Shown: positions 18,579-30,484 of the stretch, one piece after another
Layout of the letters: every line of letters starts with the position of its first letter
How positions within the stretch are numbered: the first letter of the stretch is position 1
NCBI RefSeq assembly: GCF_002807035.1
Contig: NZ_NIUC01000001.1
Span: 744,001-808,000, forward strand
Length of the DNA stretch: 64,000 nucleotides
Direction: 5' to 3'
Source of the DNA: Algoriphagus formosus
GTDB lineage: Bacteria > Bacteroidota > Bacteroidia > Cytophagales > Cyclobacteriaceae
Notes under the pieces: generated by a model
Seen by the model: the letters and a program-made list of their open reading frames with translations, nothing else
Told to the model about the DNA's origin: nothing
The model's database searches: none
Program-made: the position numbers and the translations under genes

Positions 18579-19142
18579 ATGGCGTCGACAGCAGATTTTA
18601 AAAATGGACTCTGTCTAGAAATGAATAATGATATCTGGAGCATTGTAGAATTCCAGCATGTCAAGCCTGGGAAAGGGGCAGCTTTTGTAAGAACTAAGCT
18701 AAAAAGTTTAAAAACCGGTAAAACGCTCGACAAAACCTTCAATGCAGGTGAGAAAGTAACTACTGCCCGGGTAGAAAAACGTCCACACCAGTTCATTTAT
18801 AAAGATGACATGGGGTACAATTTCATGGACAGCAATTCATTCGAGCAACTTTTGATTCAAGAATCATTGATTGAAAGACCTGAGTTGCTTAAAGAAGGTC
18901 AACTCGTGGATATTCTTGTACACGATGAAACAGAAACTCCACTTGCGGTAGAATTACCTCCATTTGTAGAATTGATGATTACTTACACGGAGCCGGGAAT
19001 CAAAGGTGACACAGCCACTAATACGCTTAAACCTGCTACCTTGGAAACAGGAGCTACAGTAATGGTTCCACTTTTCGTAGATCAAGATACTATGATCAAA
19101 GTGGATACTCGAGACGGTTCTTATTCCGAGCGAGTTAAATAA
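18579..19142 (+). CDS. efp: Elongation factor P
   Basis: 187 residues. EF-P relieves ribosome stalling at polyproline stretches. Three beta domains are visible: KOW-like N-terminal domain with PGKG (Lys32 at the tip, the position modified in many bacteria), the OB domain with [13 protein letters not shown], and the C-terminal domain with [17 protein letters not shown]. No PoxA/EarP-type modification gene is in the window. It ends at a clear terminator. Confidence 0.96.
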   Translation: MASTADFKNGLCLEMNNDIWSIVEFQHVKPGKGAAFVRTKLKSLKTGKTLDKTFNAGEKVTTARVEKRPHQFIYKDDMGYNFMDSNSFEQLLIQESLIERPELLKEGQLVDILVHDETETPLAVELPPFVELMITYTEPGIKGDTATNTLKPATLETGATVMVPLFVDQDTMIKVDTRDGSYSERVK

Positions 19143-19148
19143 AAATAG

Positions 19149-19175
19149 AGCTATGAGTTCTTCTCATAGCTTTTG
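19149..19175 (+). terminator. Intrinsic terminator after efp
   Basis: AGCTATGAG (19149-19157) pairs perfectly with CTCATAGCT (19163-19171) around TTCTT, followed by TTTG. Confidence 0.82.
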
Positions 19176-19303
19176 TTATTTTGAAAACCCCAGTCTAAGA
19201 AGCTAAAACAAAAAGGAATTTTGAAATCAGGTCCAATTACCTAAAGCAAATCAGTAGGTATGCAAGATCCAGATGATTAAAAACCTTTAAAAACTCAAAA
19301 AAC

Positions 19304-19777
19304 ATGAAAGCAAAAGAAATTCAAGAGCTGATCGATTATATCTCAAATTCTGGTCTTGCCGAAGTTAAAATCAAAACAGACGAGTTTGAACTTTCGATCA
19401 AAAAATATGCAGACCAAAGCTTCAGAGCAGTAGAAGCAGCTCCTGCGGCTCCTGCACCTGCCCCAGTTCAAGCATCAGCACCCGCTGCTCCTGCTGAGTC
19501 TCCCAAAGAATCAGCTGCAGAGTCTTCCTCAAACTTGATCGAAATCAAGTCTCCAATGATTGGTACATTTTACACCACTCCAAACCCTGATTCCGATCCA
19601 TTTGTGAATGTTGGAGATAGCGTGAAAGCTGGTCAGACAGTCTGCATTATTGAGGCAATGAAGCTTTTTAACGAAATCGAATCAGAGGTATCCGGCAAAA
19701 TCGTCAAAGTTCTTGTCAACAATGCTACCCCTGTAGAGTATGATCAGCCACTTTTCCTTGTAGATCCAGCTGGTTAA
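19304..19777 (+). CDS. accB: Acetyl-CoA carboxylase biotin carboxyl carrier protein
   Basis: 157 residues. An N-terminal helix domain (1-40) is joined by an Ala/Pro-rich flexible linker (about 44-66) to the biotinyl domain, with Lys120 in [10 protein letters not shown] as the biotin site. The linker is typical of AccB. It lies 24 bp before accC, and the two form the biotin carboxylase half of the enzyme that makes malonyl-CoA for fabH and the rest of fatty acid synthesis. Confidence 0.97.
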   Translation: MKAKEIQELIDYISNSGLAEVKIKTDEFELSIKKYADQSFRAVEAAPAAPAPAPVQASAPAAPAESPKESAAESSSNLIEIKSPMIGTFYTTPNPDSDPFVNVGDSVKAGQTVCIIEAMKLFNEIESEVSGKIVKVLVNNATPVEYDQPLFLVDPAG

Positions 19778-19801
19778 TTTTTTCACCAAAACCCACTTAT
19801 T

Positions 19802-21151
19802 GTGTTTAAAAAAATATTAATCGCGAACCGAGGAGAAATCGCCCTAAGGATAATCCGTACCTGTAAGGAAATGGGCATCAAAACGGTTGCTGTCTATTCA
19901 ACTGCAGACAAGGATAGTCTTCATGTCAGATTTGCGGATGAGGCTGTATGCATAGGTCCTGCTCCAAGTAGGGACTCCTACCTCAACATCCCTCGTATCA
20001 TTGCAGCTGCTGAGATCACAAACGCTGATGCGATCCATCCGGGCTACGGGTTTCTTTCCGAAAACGCCGAATTTTCCAAGATCTGTGAAGAATACGGAAT
20101 CAAATTCATCGGAGCATCTCCTGACATGATCGATAGAATGGGTGATAAGGCGACTGCAAAAGCTACCATGAAAGCTGCTGGAGTACCTACAATCCCCGGC
20201 TCAGAGGGACTTCTAGACTCCGTAGAGCAAGGATTGAAGCTAGCCAATGAAATGGGCTATCCGGTGATCCTAAAGGCAACTGCGGGTGGCGGTGGCCGTG
20301 GAATGCGAATCGTAAAAGAAGATAAAGACTTCCAGAAAGCTTGGGATGACGCCAAAATGGAATCTGGAGCTGCTTTTGGAAATGACGGTCTTTACCTAGA
20401 GAAATTCGTTGAAGAGCCTCGTCACATCGAGATTCAAATCGTAGGAGACAGCAATGGAAAGGCATGTCATCTTTCTGAAAGAGATTGCTCTATTCAGCGA
20501 AGACATCAAAAACTAGTCGAGGAGACTCCTTCACCCTTCATCACAGACGAACTCCGACATGAGATGGGCGAAGCTGCGATCAAAGGTGCCGAAGCAATCG
20601 GATATGAAGGCGCAGGTACAATCGAATTCTTGGTGGATAAAAACCGCAACTTCTATTTCATGGAGATGAACACCCGAATTCAGGTGGAGCATCCTATCAC
20701 GGAGGAAGTAACAGATTTCGATTTGATCAAAGAGCAAATCAAGGTAGCCGCAGGAGAAAAAATCAGCGGTAGAAATTACTATCCAAAGCTCTTTGCAATG
20801 GAATGTAGAATCAATGCAGAAGATCCTGCAAATGGATTCCGCCCTAGTCCGGGAAGAATCAATAATCTTCACCTTCCAGGCGGCAGAGGAGTTCGGGTCG
20901 ATTCACACGTATATGCAGGCTATGTAATTCCGCCTAATTATGACTCCATGATTGCCAAACTCATCGTAAGTGGACAATCTAGAGAGGAAGTGATTGTGAG
21001 AATGAAAAGGGCATTAGAAGAATTTGTGATTGATGGTATCAAAACCACCATTCCGTTCCATATTGCTTTGCTGGAAAACGAGCAATTCAAAGAAGGAAAC
21101 TTTACAACCAAATTCCTGGAGACTTTTGATTTTTCAGTTGTGAAAGGATAA
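19802..21151 (+). CDS. accC: Acetyl-CoA carboxylase biotin carboxylase subunit
   Basis: 449 residues from GTG. It has the ATP-grasp fold: N-terminal [20 protein letters not shown], glycine-rich ATP loop [14 protein letters not shown], and the metal/active region [20 protein letters not shown]. It carboxylates the biotin on AccB using bicarbonate and ATP. A strong terminator follows. Confidence 0.97.
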   Translation: MFKKILIANRGEIALRIIRTCKEMGIKTVAVYSTADKDSLHVRFADEAVCIGPAPSRDSYLNIPRIIAAAEITNADAIHPGYGFLSENAEFSKICEEYGIKFIGASPDMIDRMGDKATAKATMKAAGVPTIPGSEGLLDSVEQGLKLANEMGYPVILKATAGGGGRGMRIVKEDKDFQKAWDDAKMESGAAFGNDGLYLEKFVEEPRHIEIQIVGDSNGKACHLSERDCSIQRRHQKLVEETPSPFITDELRHEMGEAAIKGAEAIGYEGAGTIEFLVDKNRNFYFMEMNTRIQVEHPITEEVTDFDLIKEQIKVAAGEKISGRNYYPKLFAMECRINAEDPANGFRPSPGRINNLHLPGGRGVRVDSHVYAGYVIPPNYDSMIAKLIVSGQSREEVIVRMKRALEEFVIDGIKTTIPFHIALLENEQFKEGNFTTKFLETFDFSVVKG

Positions 21152-21172
21152 GGGAATTTACCCTCCAAAATG

Positions 21173-21200
21173 AAAGCCATGCCGACGCATGGCTTTTTTT
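21173..21200 (+). terminator. Intrinsic terminator after accC
   Basis: AAAGCCATGC (21173-21182) pairs perfectly with GCATGGCTTT (21187-21196) around CGAC, followed by a T run. It is the first item in the 339-bp gap between accC and the DUF3078 gene; the rest of that gap is A/T-rich and holds only the terminator at 21359. Confidence 0.92.
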
Positions 21201-21358
21201 ATGGTCAATTCTATTCTGGGTAATTCGTTAAAATCGAAAAAGTCATCTTTCTAAAGTACAAATTTGAATCTATATCCCAATTCTTCCTATCAGGCCGGAT
21301 CCCTCCTTTCAATTGAACTCAAATTTTAAAAATATTGGACTTTTCAAATAAAGGCAAT

Positions 21359-21383
21359 AAAAAAGCAGGAGAAAATCTCCTGC
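21359..21383 (-). terminator. Intrinsic terminator after the DUF3078 gene
   Basis: GCAGGAGA (21365-21372) pairs with TCTCCTGC (21376-21383) around AAA. Read on the minus strand, the stem is followed by TTTTTT, about 110 bp past the DUF3078 stop. Confidence 0.8.
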
Positions 21384-21490
21384 CCTTTATTTGAAAACTA
21401 AACCAACTATTATTTAACTACCACAATGATTTCAAAAATAATACAATTCTTTTCAAATCAAAACACAAAATAAAAATTTGTTAAAATTAT

Positions 21491-22375
21491 TTATTCCTTT
21501 GGAAATGTACTTCTGCTAAAGGATATCCCCAAAGCAAGTCCTTGGCTAAATTGTATTTTATCGTCCTGATCCAAATCATATATGCTCAAGCTGGTCAAGG
21601 AGACGCTGATTAAGTTCGATACCTTGGCTGTAAGGGCCACGTCAAGTCGGTGATCAATCTCATCAAATGCCAAATTTTCATAATTAATAAACATTTGATG
21701 GCGAATGAGTAGGGTGACATTTTCGGATAGCTTCTTATTATACTCTAGAAGGGAGCTAAAAGCCAGCCACTCGGACCTAACCTTATCTCCGATAGGTACA
21801 CCATAATTCTCCGGAACAGTGAGATAGAGGTCTGTATCTGTCACAAAGGTAAATCTTGGAGAAAATGGAGAAAGACGAAGCATAAATTCTGAATTAGGCT
21901 TGTATTCCAATCCCCATGAAGACATCAAATATGCAGGGTTTGCAAATTTGGAAATCAATGTGCGATTTCCATCAGAAAAGTCATATCCCGGAGCAAACTG
22001 CGAAAGGAAGTTCAAGGAAGTAAAAAGATTCCATCGATCGCTGATTTTGTAACCTACTTTGGAGTCTAGAAAAATCCGGTCATTAGACTTTCTTGCATCC
22101 TCATCTTGATTTTTGACGATACCATAGATGAAATCCATTGTATTGTCCCAGGTCCACTTATCTTTTTTATAATTTGCCCTTCCATTCAGGTAAAAGCCCA
22201 AAGCCACGGAATTGACACCACCACCGGTCCAGTTACTACTAAATGAGCCTTGGTTCAAATTGATACCGCCTGCGATCTCTTTTAACCAATAGGTGGTATC
22301 TTTGGGTGTTTCTTCCTGGGCAAACAATAGGCTCGATGAAAAACAGAAAATGAAAAGGGTAAATAGTCGTTTCAT
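21491..22375 (-). CDS. DUF3078 outer-membrane-type protein
   Basis: 294 residues with a signal peptide (about 1-19, ending LLFAQ). The mature part is made of alternating aromatic-rich beta strands (SFSSNWTGGGVNSVALGFYL at 43-62, then repeated strand pairs to a C-terminal phenylalanine-containing strand), the pattern of an outer-membrane barrel. It matches DUF3078, a Bacteroidota family without known function. It is divergent from the DUF202 gene by 40 bp. Confidence 0.85.
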   Translation of the reverse strand: MKRLFTLFIFCFSSSLLFAQEETPKDTTYWLKEIAGGINLNQGSFSSNWTGGGVNSVALGFYLNGRANYKKDKWTWDNTMDFIYGIVKNQDEDARKSNDRIFLDSKVGYKISDRWNLFTSLNFLSQFAPGYDFSDGNRTLISKFANPAYLMSSWGLEYKPNSEFMLRLSPFSPRFTFVTDTDLYLTVPENYGVPIGDKVRSEWLAFSSLLEYNKKLSENVTLLIRHQMFINYENLAFDEIDHRLDVALTAKVSNLISVSLTSLSIYDLDQDDKIQFSQGLALGISFSRSTFPKE

Positions 22376-22415
22376 AGTATTTATTCTTTAAAATATTAAA
22401 TCAAGCTTCAAAAAT

Positions 22416-22691
22416 ATGGAAAATGAAAAGGAAAATGAGCTGATAGTCAGAGATTTTTTAGCAAGACAGCGAACAACCTTAGCCAATGATCGGACGCTTT
22501 TATCCTACATTCGAACGGCCCTATACTTCCTTGTCTCCGGCACGGCCCTTTTCCAAGTGAAGGAATTGGACCATGTAAGAAATTTGGGCTATTTAGCTTT
22601 TGCCTTAAGCATCATATTTCTTCTCGTGGGGATAGTGAATTATTTCAAGGTAAAAAAGAGACTACAAAAGGGTCACTATCAAAAAATGTAA
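22416..22691 (+). CDS. DUF202 membrane protein (YidH-like)
   Basis: 91 residues. FLARQRTTLANDRTLLSYIR (14-33) is the conserved DUF202 signature. Two membrane segments follow (about 34-48 and 56-73) and a basic tail. Function is unknown. It is a single-gene transcript with a shared bidirectional terminator after it. Confidence 0.9.
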   Translation: MENEKENELIVRDFLARQRTTLANDRTLLSYIRTALYFLVSGTALFQVKELDHVRNLGYLAFALSIIFLLVGIVNYFKVKKRLQKGHYQKM

Positions 22692-22694
22692 AAA

Positions 22695-22720
22695 AAAACC
22701 GCGAGGAAACGCGGTTTTCA
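22695..22720 (+). terminator. Bidirectional terminator between DUF202 and ppk1
   Basis: AAAACCGCG (22695-22703) pairs with CGCGGTTTT (22710-22718) around AGGAAA. It serves the convergent DUF202 and ppk1 genes, with A and T runs on either side. Confidence 0.9.
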
Positions 22721-22723
22721 TTT

Positions 22724-24862
22724 TTATTGATTGCTGTAAGTAGGAATCAGTTCGACTTGCATCACTTTTTCAGGATCCAAGTTGAAAAACTCCTTGTGAA
22801 CATTAAAGACCTCTTCGTCTCCCTCCGGTTTCTTAGCAATGTAAGACCCGTCTTCCTGCATTACGTAAGCATTAAAATTATCTCGAAGGTTGAAAGCCAA
22901 AATATTCATCAGTTGCTTTTCCAAGAGAGGAGATTCTACTTTGAAAAGACTCTCAAGACGCTTATCAAAACTCCGCACCATCATATCTGCACTACCGGCA
23001 TAGGTTCTGGTATTTCCATTATTATGAAAATGGTAAATCCTAGAGTGCTCCAAGAAATCCCCAACGATGGATATCACCTCAATATTTTCACTAAGTCCTA
23101 CCCTACCTGGTCTGAGGCAGCAGATTCCTCGTACGACTAGCTTCACTGTCACTCCAGATTGAGAAGCTCTGTATAGCGCATAAATCGTCTCTGAATCTTC
23201 CAAGGAATTCACTTTGATAAATATTCCCGCTGGCAATCCATTTCGAGCATTTTCTGCTTCCTGCTCTATGAAGTGGATGAGCTGATTTCGCATATCTCTC
23301 GGCGCCGTGATCAGGTTTTGATAGTTGGTCGGCATCGAATGTCCCGTGATTACATTAAAAAACTCAGACACATCATTTGCCAAGACCTCATTTGTGGTCA
23401 ATAGCCCAATGTCTGTATAAAGTCTAGCAGTATCCTCATTGTAATTACCCGAACCCAAATGAACAAACCTTGTGATTTTTTCCCCATCCTTTTTGACTAT
23501 CAAGAGTAGCTTGGTATGTGTTTTAAGGTGAGTAATTCCATAAATCACAAAACAACCGGCTTTCTGAAGTCTTTTGGCCTCCCGGATATTATTCTCCTCA
23601 TCAAATCTAGCCTTCACTTCAAAAAGCACAGAAACGTGTTTTCCATTTTCGGCTGCTCTTAGTAAGGCTTTAGTAATCTGACTATCCTTAGCTAAGCGAT
23701 AAATAGTCATTTTGATAGCCATCACCCCTGGATCATCCGCTGCCTTTTCGATCAGATCAAGAATTGAATCAATGTTGTTGTATGGATGATGAAGCAGTAT
23801 ATCTTTCTCCTTCAGCGTATCGAATATATCTGCGTTTCCTTCATCTTGGTAAGATAAAGGCTTTACTGGAGCCGGCATCTGTGGCAATCGGTCACGAAAC
23901 TGCTTGTTTCCTACAATTTGCCAAAGCCCGGTGAAATCGATCATGCTTTCGCGCTTGACATGAAAAACAGAGTCTGAGCCTAATTTCCACCGCTCCAGAA
24001 GAGAATTCAGCATCCATTTACTGTAGCCTTCTTCGATTTCAATCTTCACCACTCGACCAGTCTTTCGCTCCATCAGCTTTCGCTTCACCTCTTCGAGAAA
24101 ATTGGCATCCATGTCCTCACTCTCTTCAAGAGTAAAGTCACCATTTCGGGTAATTCTGAAAAGGCTGATAGACTGAATGTCCACATTTCGAAATAGGGAA
24201 ACGATATTTTCACGAATCACTTCTTCAATAGGCACCAAAAACAAGGTATTCCCCCGCTCCACTTCAAAGAATCTTGGAATATTAGCAGGGATCTGAACAA
24301 AGGAAAGTTTACGCATGTCCTTCCTTTCGCCGGGCGTAGTAGTCACGACCCCAAAGATCAACAGCTTATTCATCAAGATCGGAAAAGTACGATACCCGTC
24401 ATAAACCATTGGGGTCAACATCGGATAAATCGCCCGGTCAAAATATTGCTTCACCTTCTTTCGCTCACCGTCAGTAAGTTTAGATGTATTGCATAAAGCG
24501 ATGCCTTCATTGGGCAAGGCTGGCAAGATAGAATTGAGAAAATGCTCGTGCTGGGCATGATGAAAGTTTTGACATTCTTCCATCAAGGTAGCTTTAAAAG
24601 GCTCTTCCCTTAATCCAGAGTAATCAATCCGCTCTTTGTCATAATCGAGGTAGTTGTAAAGTGACCCTACTCGGATCATAAAAAACTCATCCAAGTTTGA
24701 TGCAGTAATGGCCAGAAACTTGAGCTTTTCGAAAATCGAGCGATGATCTTTTTTAGACTGATCCAATACTCGGTCATTAAATTTCATCCAGCTTAAATCT
24801 CTACTGATCAAATCACTTTTGTGAATCACTGAATCAAATCGCTCTCGGACTGCTTGTTTCAT
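22724..24862 (-). CDS. ppk1: Polyphosphate kinase 1
   Basis: 712 residues. It reversibly makes polyphosphate from ATP. N and head domains span about 1-330. The two phospholipase-D-like catalytic domains hold KMTIYRLAKDSQI, THLKTHTKLLL with His449 as the likely phosphorylated residue (equivalent to E. coli His435) and VHLGSGNYNEDTA with His468 (equivalent to His454). The spacing between the two histidines matches E. coli. No exopolyphosphatase gene is adjacent. Confidence 0.96.
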   Translation of the reverse strand: MKQAVRERFDSVIHKSDLISRDLSWMKFNDRVLDQSKKDHRSIFEKLKFLAITASNLDEFFMIRVGSLYNYLDYDKERIDYSGLREEPFKATLMEECQNFHHAQHEHFLNSILPALPNEGIALCNTSKLTDGERKKVKQYFDRAIYPMLTPMVYDGYRTFPILMNKLLIFGVVTTTPGERKDMRKLSFVQIPANIPRFFEVERGNTLFLVPIEEVIRENIVSLFRNVDIQSISLFRITRNGDFTLEESEDMDANFLEEVKRKLMERKTGRVVKIEIEEGYSKWMLNSLLERWKLGSDSVFHVKRESMIDFTGLWQIVGNKQFRDRLPQMPAPVKPLSYQDEGNADIFDTLKEKDILLHHPYNNIDSILDLIEKAADDPGVMAIKMTIYRLAKDSQITKALLRAAENGKHVSVLFEVKARFDEENNIREAKRLQKAGCFVIYGITHLKTHTKLLLIVKKDGEKITRFVHLGSGNYNEDTARLYTDIGLLTTNEVLANDVSEFFNVITGHSMPTNYQNLITAPRDMRNQLIHFIEQEAENARNGLPAGIFIKVNSLEDSETIYALYRASQSGVTVKLVVRGICCLRPGRVGLSENIEVISIVGDFLEHSRIYHFHNNGNTRTYAGSADMMVRSFDKRLESLFKVESPLLEKQLMNILAFNLRDNFNAYVMQEDGSYIAKKPEGDEEVFNVHKEFFNLDPEKVMQVELIPTYSNQ

Positions 24863-24985
24863 TTTTTACTGATTTTTTGATGATAGGCCCTTTCCTCCCC
24901 AAATTTATCCACAAATAAATATTGATAATTGGCAAGAGCTTAAAAATAATAATTCTATAATAGGGCCTTGTTTATTTAATCATTA

Positions 24986-25012
24986 ACAAAAAAGGGCTCT
25001 GATGGAGCCCTT
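24986..25012 (-). terminator. Intrinsic terminator after gyrB
   Basis: AAGGGCTC (24992-24999) pairs with GAGCCCTT (25005-25012); on the minus strand the stem is followed by TTTTTTGTT. Confidence 0.88.
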
Positions 25013-25022
25013 CTGCGATGTT

Positions 25023-27323
<2,301 letters not shown>

Positions 27324-28073
27324 ATGAACATCACCTTAGCAGCAGAGTTGATCGGTCTTGACAAGATCATCAATTCAGACCCGATCGCCATCACCTTCTT
27401 TATTGGTTACATGGCCATGTTTGCCTCCTCAGTATTCTTCTTTGTTGAGAGAGGTTCTGTAGATGGGAAGTGGAAAACTTCTCTATTGGTTTCCGGCCTA
27501 ATCACCGGAATTGCGGCTGTACACTATTACTACATGCGGGACTTTTACCTGCAGACTGGTTCTAGTCCGACAGCTTTCCGTTATGTTGACTGGACTCTGA
27601 CTGTTCCATTGATGTGCGTTGAGTTTTACCTACTTACCAAGCCATTTGGAGCAAAAGGAAGCACGCTTTTCAAATTGATCATTGCTTCTTTAGTAATGCT
27701 TGTGACTGGTTACATTGGAGAAACTTCAGGAATTGACAGTAACATCATGTGGGGTATTATTTCCACTTTAGGTTATTTGTACATCGTTTATGAAGTATTC
27801 GCTGGTGACGTTGCCAAGCTTGCAAAAGAAAGCGACAGCCCTGCAATGGGAAGAGCAATGTTCTTGTTGAAGATCTTCATCACACTAGGATGGTCTATCT
27901 ATCCAATCGGATACATGGTACTTCCTGGCAACCTACTTTCAGGTGCTTTTGAAGTAAGTTCAATTGACCTATTCTACAACCTTGCCGATGCTATCAACAA
28001 AATCGGATTTGGCTTAGTGATCTACTACGTAGCTATTACTGAATCATCTAAAAACAAAACTGCCACTGCTTAA
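27324..28073 (+). CDS. Proteorhodopsin/xanthorhodopsin-type light-driven proton pump
   Basis: 249 residues, seven helices. The helix-C triad is DTE: Asp89 (proton acceptor) in FRYVDWTLTVPL, Thr93 and Glu100 (proton donor). These align with Asp97, Thr101 and Glu108 of green proteorhodopsin. Lys226 in NLADAINKIGFG is the retinal Schiff-base lysine. His67 equals proteorhodopsin His75. The tuning position (Leu105 there) is Met97, as in green-absorbing flavobacterial proteins. Gly144 in MWGIISTLGYLY falls at proteorhodopsin Phe152, the fenestration position that is glycine in xanthorhodopsin. It pumps protons outward in light. crtY and blh follow. Confidence 0.96.
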   Translation: MNITLAAELIGLDKIINSDPIAITFFIGYMAMFASSVFFFVERGSVDGKWKTSLLVSGLITGIAAVHYYYMRDFYLQTGSSPTAFRYVDWTLTVPLMCVEFYLLTKPFGAKGSTLFKLIIASLVMLVTGYIGETSGIDSNIMWGIISTLGYLYIVYEVFAGDVAKLAKESDSPAMGRAMFLLKIFITLGWSIYPIGYMVLPGNLLSGAFEVSSIDLFYNLADAINKIGFGLVIYYVAITESSKNKTATA

Positions 28074-28081
28074 TCAGATTC

Positions 28082-28105
28082 GCCTCTCCCTTCACGGGGA
28101 GAGGC
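28082..28105 (+). other. Intercistronic hairpin between rhodopsin and crtY
   Basis: GCCTCTCCC (28082-28090) pairs perfectly with GGGAGAGGC (28097-28105). No proper T run follows (TAATTT), so it is either a weak terminator that lowers crtY-blh relative to rhodopsin or an RNA-stabilising 3' end. Confidence 0.7.
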
Positions 28106-28118
28106 TAATTTATGCACT

Positions 28119-29258
28119 ATGGTTCACTACGACTACATATTTGCCGGAGGAGGTTGCGCAGCATACAGCATGCTCTTTTACCTTTCGAAAAGTAAATTGA
28201 AGTCAAAGCGAATTTTGGTCATCGATCCCATGGGCGATAACTTCCCAAACAAAACATGGTGCTATTGGGCAAAAAGCCCACTTGAAATCCAGCCTGAATC
28301 CGAAACCAAATTTTGGAACAAGCTAAACCTCTCCAAAAATGGAAGCAAATTGACACTTCCACTAGGTGAATTAAATTATTACCACATTGAGGCTGGCAAT
28401 TTTTTCAAAGAGCTGAAAGCTTATTTCTCTAGTATCCCTTCTATCACTTTCCTAGAAGAAAAAATCACAAATATCTCCCCTACTTCTCAAAATTTTGAGA
28501 TCGAAACAGATTCAGGAGAATCATTCACTTGTGATTATTTACTAGACTCAAGGTTGGAAGAAGGTGACTTCCAAAATCAAAAAATCCTTAAGCAGCAATT
28601 TGTCGGTTGGAAAATAAAAACGGAACAACCTTTCTTCGATGATTCTGCTGTCACCCTGATGGATATTTTACCACAGGATCAAAAAAACTTCTCGTTCGGA
28701 TACATTTTACCCTACGACTCCAAGCATGCCTTGGTAGAATATACAGCCTATTCGGAGGAAGCTATTCCTAAAGAAAACCTTAAGGCTTCTCTTGATTCAT
28801 ATTTAGAAAAGCACCTTCAAAACGTGGATTATTCGGTATACTTTGAAGAGACCGGAGCGATCCCCATGAGCACACAGTATAAAACTGTTCAGACTCATGA
28901 AAGATGGATTCCCATCGGGACACGAGCAGGCTGGTCAAGACCTTCCACTGGTTATACTTTTCAATTTATCCAGGAACATTGCCAAAAGCTCGTCAATGAG
29001 CTGGAATTAGACTTAGCACTTTCTAAAAAATCAATTCCCAGCAGGCATTTTTTCTACGACAACATCCTGCTAAACATTGCAAAAAAATGGCCCGAGCAAC
29101 TGGAAAACGTCTTCTTTGACTTATTTACTGTCAATTCCACAGAAAATGTCCTTCGCTTCCTTCAAGCCAAAACCTCATTTTGGGAGGAAATCAACCTCCT
29201 ACGAAAAGTACGATTTGCCCCTTACCTAAAAAGCCTCTGGTACTATGAAAAGCACTGA
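28119..29258 (+). CDS. crtY: Lycopene beta-cyclase (CrtY type)
   Basis: 379 residues. The N-terminal dinucleotide motif YIFAGGGCAAYSM (about 6-18), NKTWCYW (about 44-50) and the C-terminal GTRAGWSRPSTGYTFQFIQ match flavin-dependent CrtY cyclases. It turns lycopene into beta-carotene, the direct precursor of retinal. Its last 14 bp overlap blh, so translation is coupled. crtE, crtB and crtI must be elsewhere. Confidence 0.93.
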   Translation: MVHYDYIFAGGGCAAYSMLFYLSKSKLKSKRILVIDPMGDNFPNKTWCYWAKSPLEIQPESETKFWNKLNLSKNGSKLTLPLGELNYYHIEAGNFFKELKAYFSSIPSITFLEEKITNISPTSQNFEIETDSGESFTCDYLLDSRLEEGDFQNQKILKQQFVGWKIKTEQPFFDDSAVTLMDILPQDQKNFSFGYILPYDSKHALVEYTAYSEEAIPKENLKASLDSYLEKHLQNVDYSVYFEETGAIPMSTQYKTVQTHERWIPIGTRAGWSRPSTGYTFQFIQEHCQKLVNELELDLALSKKSIPSRHFFYDNILLNIAKKWPEQLENVFFDLFTVNSTENVLRFLQAKTSFWEEINLLRKVRFAPYLKSLWYYEKH

Positions 29259-30129
29259 GTCTTTGTTCAAAATATTGGGATTGGTGGTTTGTTTGGGCTT
29301 TTCACTGATCCCAGAATTACCACAATATATCGAGTTTGGATTTGCAGGCTTGGTTTTATTATTCGTTGGAATCCCACATGGAGCCATTGATCACTTAACC
29401 TCCCAACCAACGATTGATTTTAAGGGTTTGATTGTTTTTCTAGTTCGTTATTTGTCACTAATTGGTGCTTATCTAGTCGTTTGGTACTTTCTACCACAAG
29501 TAGCACTCGTGATTTTTCTTGCCTTCTCGGCTTACCATTTCGGTCAAACACATTTTCTGAAAATTGAAAATTCGGATGTTCGAAGTAAAATGTTATTCAT
29601 CACTCGAGGATCTTTTTTCCTTTCGGTAATCTTATTTGGGGATTTTCAAATGACAACTTTCATTTTGGACCCCATCGTCGATGTGTCCTTTCTGGAAACT
29701 TATTCATTTGTGGTAATGGGAGTTTCCCTGAGTTTGACAATAGGTATCGAATATTGGACTTTCCGAAAAATTAAATTCGAAAGCTTAGTAGACCTTGTCA
29801 TTTTGGCTCCGCTTCTTTACATGGCTCCACTATTTATCAGTTTCGTAGTCTACTTTGGGTTTTGGCATGCCTTACCAAGTATGAGACTAGAATACGAATT
29901 CTTAAACCGCTTTCCCCAATACAATAGTCTACTCAAATTCGCCAAACAATTAATTCCCTTCACCCTTTTAAGCCTAGTTGGAATTTCCGGTTTATTGCTC
30001 TTTGGAATGCGATTCTTGGATCAAAGTGAGCTTTTGCTCCTGTTTTTTATTTTGATCTCCTTAATCTCTTTTCCCCATGTATTTTACATGGATCACTTCA
30101 TCAAAAAATTCAAAACTGCCCGGTACTAA
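29245..30129 (+). CDS. blh: Brp/Blh-family beta-carotene 15,15'-dioxygenase
   Basis: 294 residues, strongly hydrophobic with several membrane helices. The histidine motifs of the family are all visible: GIPHGAIDHLTS, YHFGQTHF, FGFWHALPSMRLE and FPHVFYMDHF, which bind the iron centre. It splits beta-carotene into two retinals, supplying the chromophore for the rhodopsin. The 3' end overlaps the convergent CoA-binding gene by 20 bp. Confidence 0.94.
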   Translation: MKSTESLFKILGLVVCLGFSLIPELPQYIEFGFAGLVLLFVGIPHGAIDHLTSQPTIDFKGLIVFLVRYLSLIGAYLVVWYFLPQVALVIFLAFSAYHFGQTHFLKIENSDVRSKMLFITRGSFFLSVILFGDFQMTTFILDPIVDVSFLETYSFVVMGVSLSLTIGIEYWTFRKIKFESLVDLVILAPLLYMAPLFISFVVYFGFWHALPSMRLEYEFLNRFPQYNSLLKFAKQLIPFTLLSLVGISGLLLFGMRFLDQSELLLLFFILISLISFPHVFYMDHFIKKFKTARY

Positions 30130-30484
30130 GCATCACGAGATTACAGGCAAATAAAACTTCAATCCCTTCATTTTTTGCCTTTTGGGCGAAATCCCTATTC
30201 TCTGTTCCTGGATTAAAAATGATACGCTGCGGTTTCAATGATATCAAATAATCTATCCATTCGCCCTGATTTTGAGGACCAATGTATAATGTGATAGTAT
30301 GGATCTCGTTTAAAGATGGTTTTTTACGAAGGTCTAGAATTTCCTTTCCAAATACCTGACCCGATTTGATTCCAATGGGGATAAACTCAATTCCTTTTTC
30401 ATAAAAAAGCTGGGCTGCCGAATAAGCATATCGAGAGGGATTGGTCGTGGCGCCAACGATTAATGTAATTTTCTTTTCAGACAT
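30110..30484 (-). CDS. CoA-binding domain protein (YccU-like)
   Basis: 124 residues from the ATG at 30484; the longer frame to 30556 lies inside the upstream gene. A Rossmann-like CoA-binding domain is seen: ITLIVGATTNPSRYAYSAAQ at the start, IPIGIKSGQVFGKEIL and IFNPGTENRDFAQKAKNEGI. These small proteins are related to the CoA-binding domain of succinyl-CoA synthetase; their role is unknown. The start overlaps the stop of the acyltransferase gene by 8 bp, so the two are coupled. Confidence 0.85.
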   Translation of the reverse strand: MSEKKITLIVGATTNPSRYAYSAAQLFYEKGIEFIPIGIKSGQVFGKEILDLRKKPSLNEIHTITLYIGPQNQGEWIDYLISLKPQRIIFNPGTENRDFAQKAKNEGIEVLFACNLVMLSTGQF

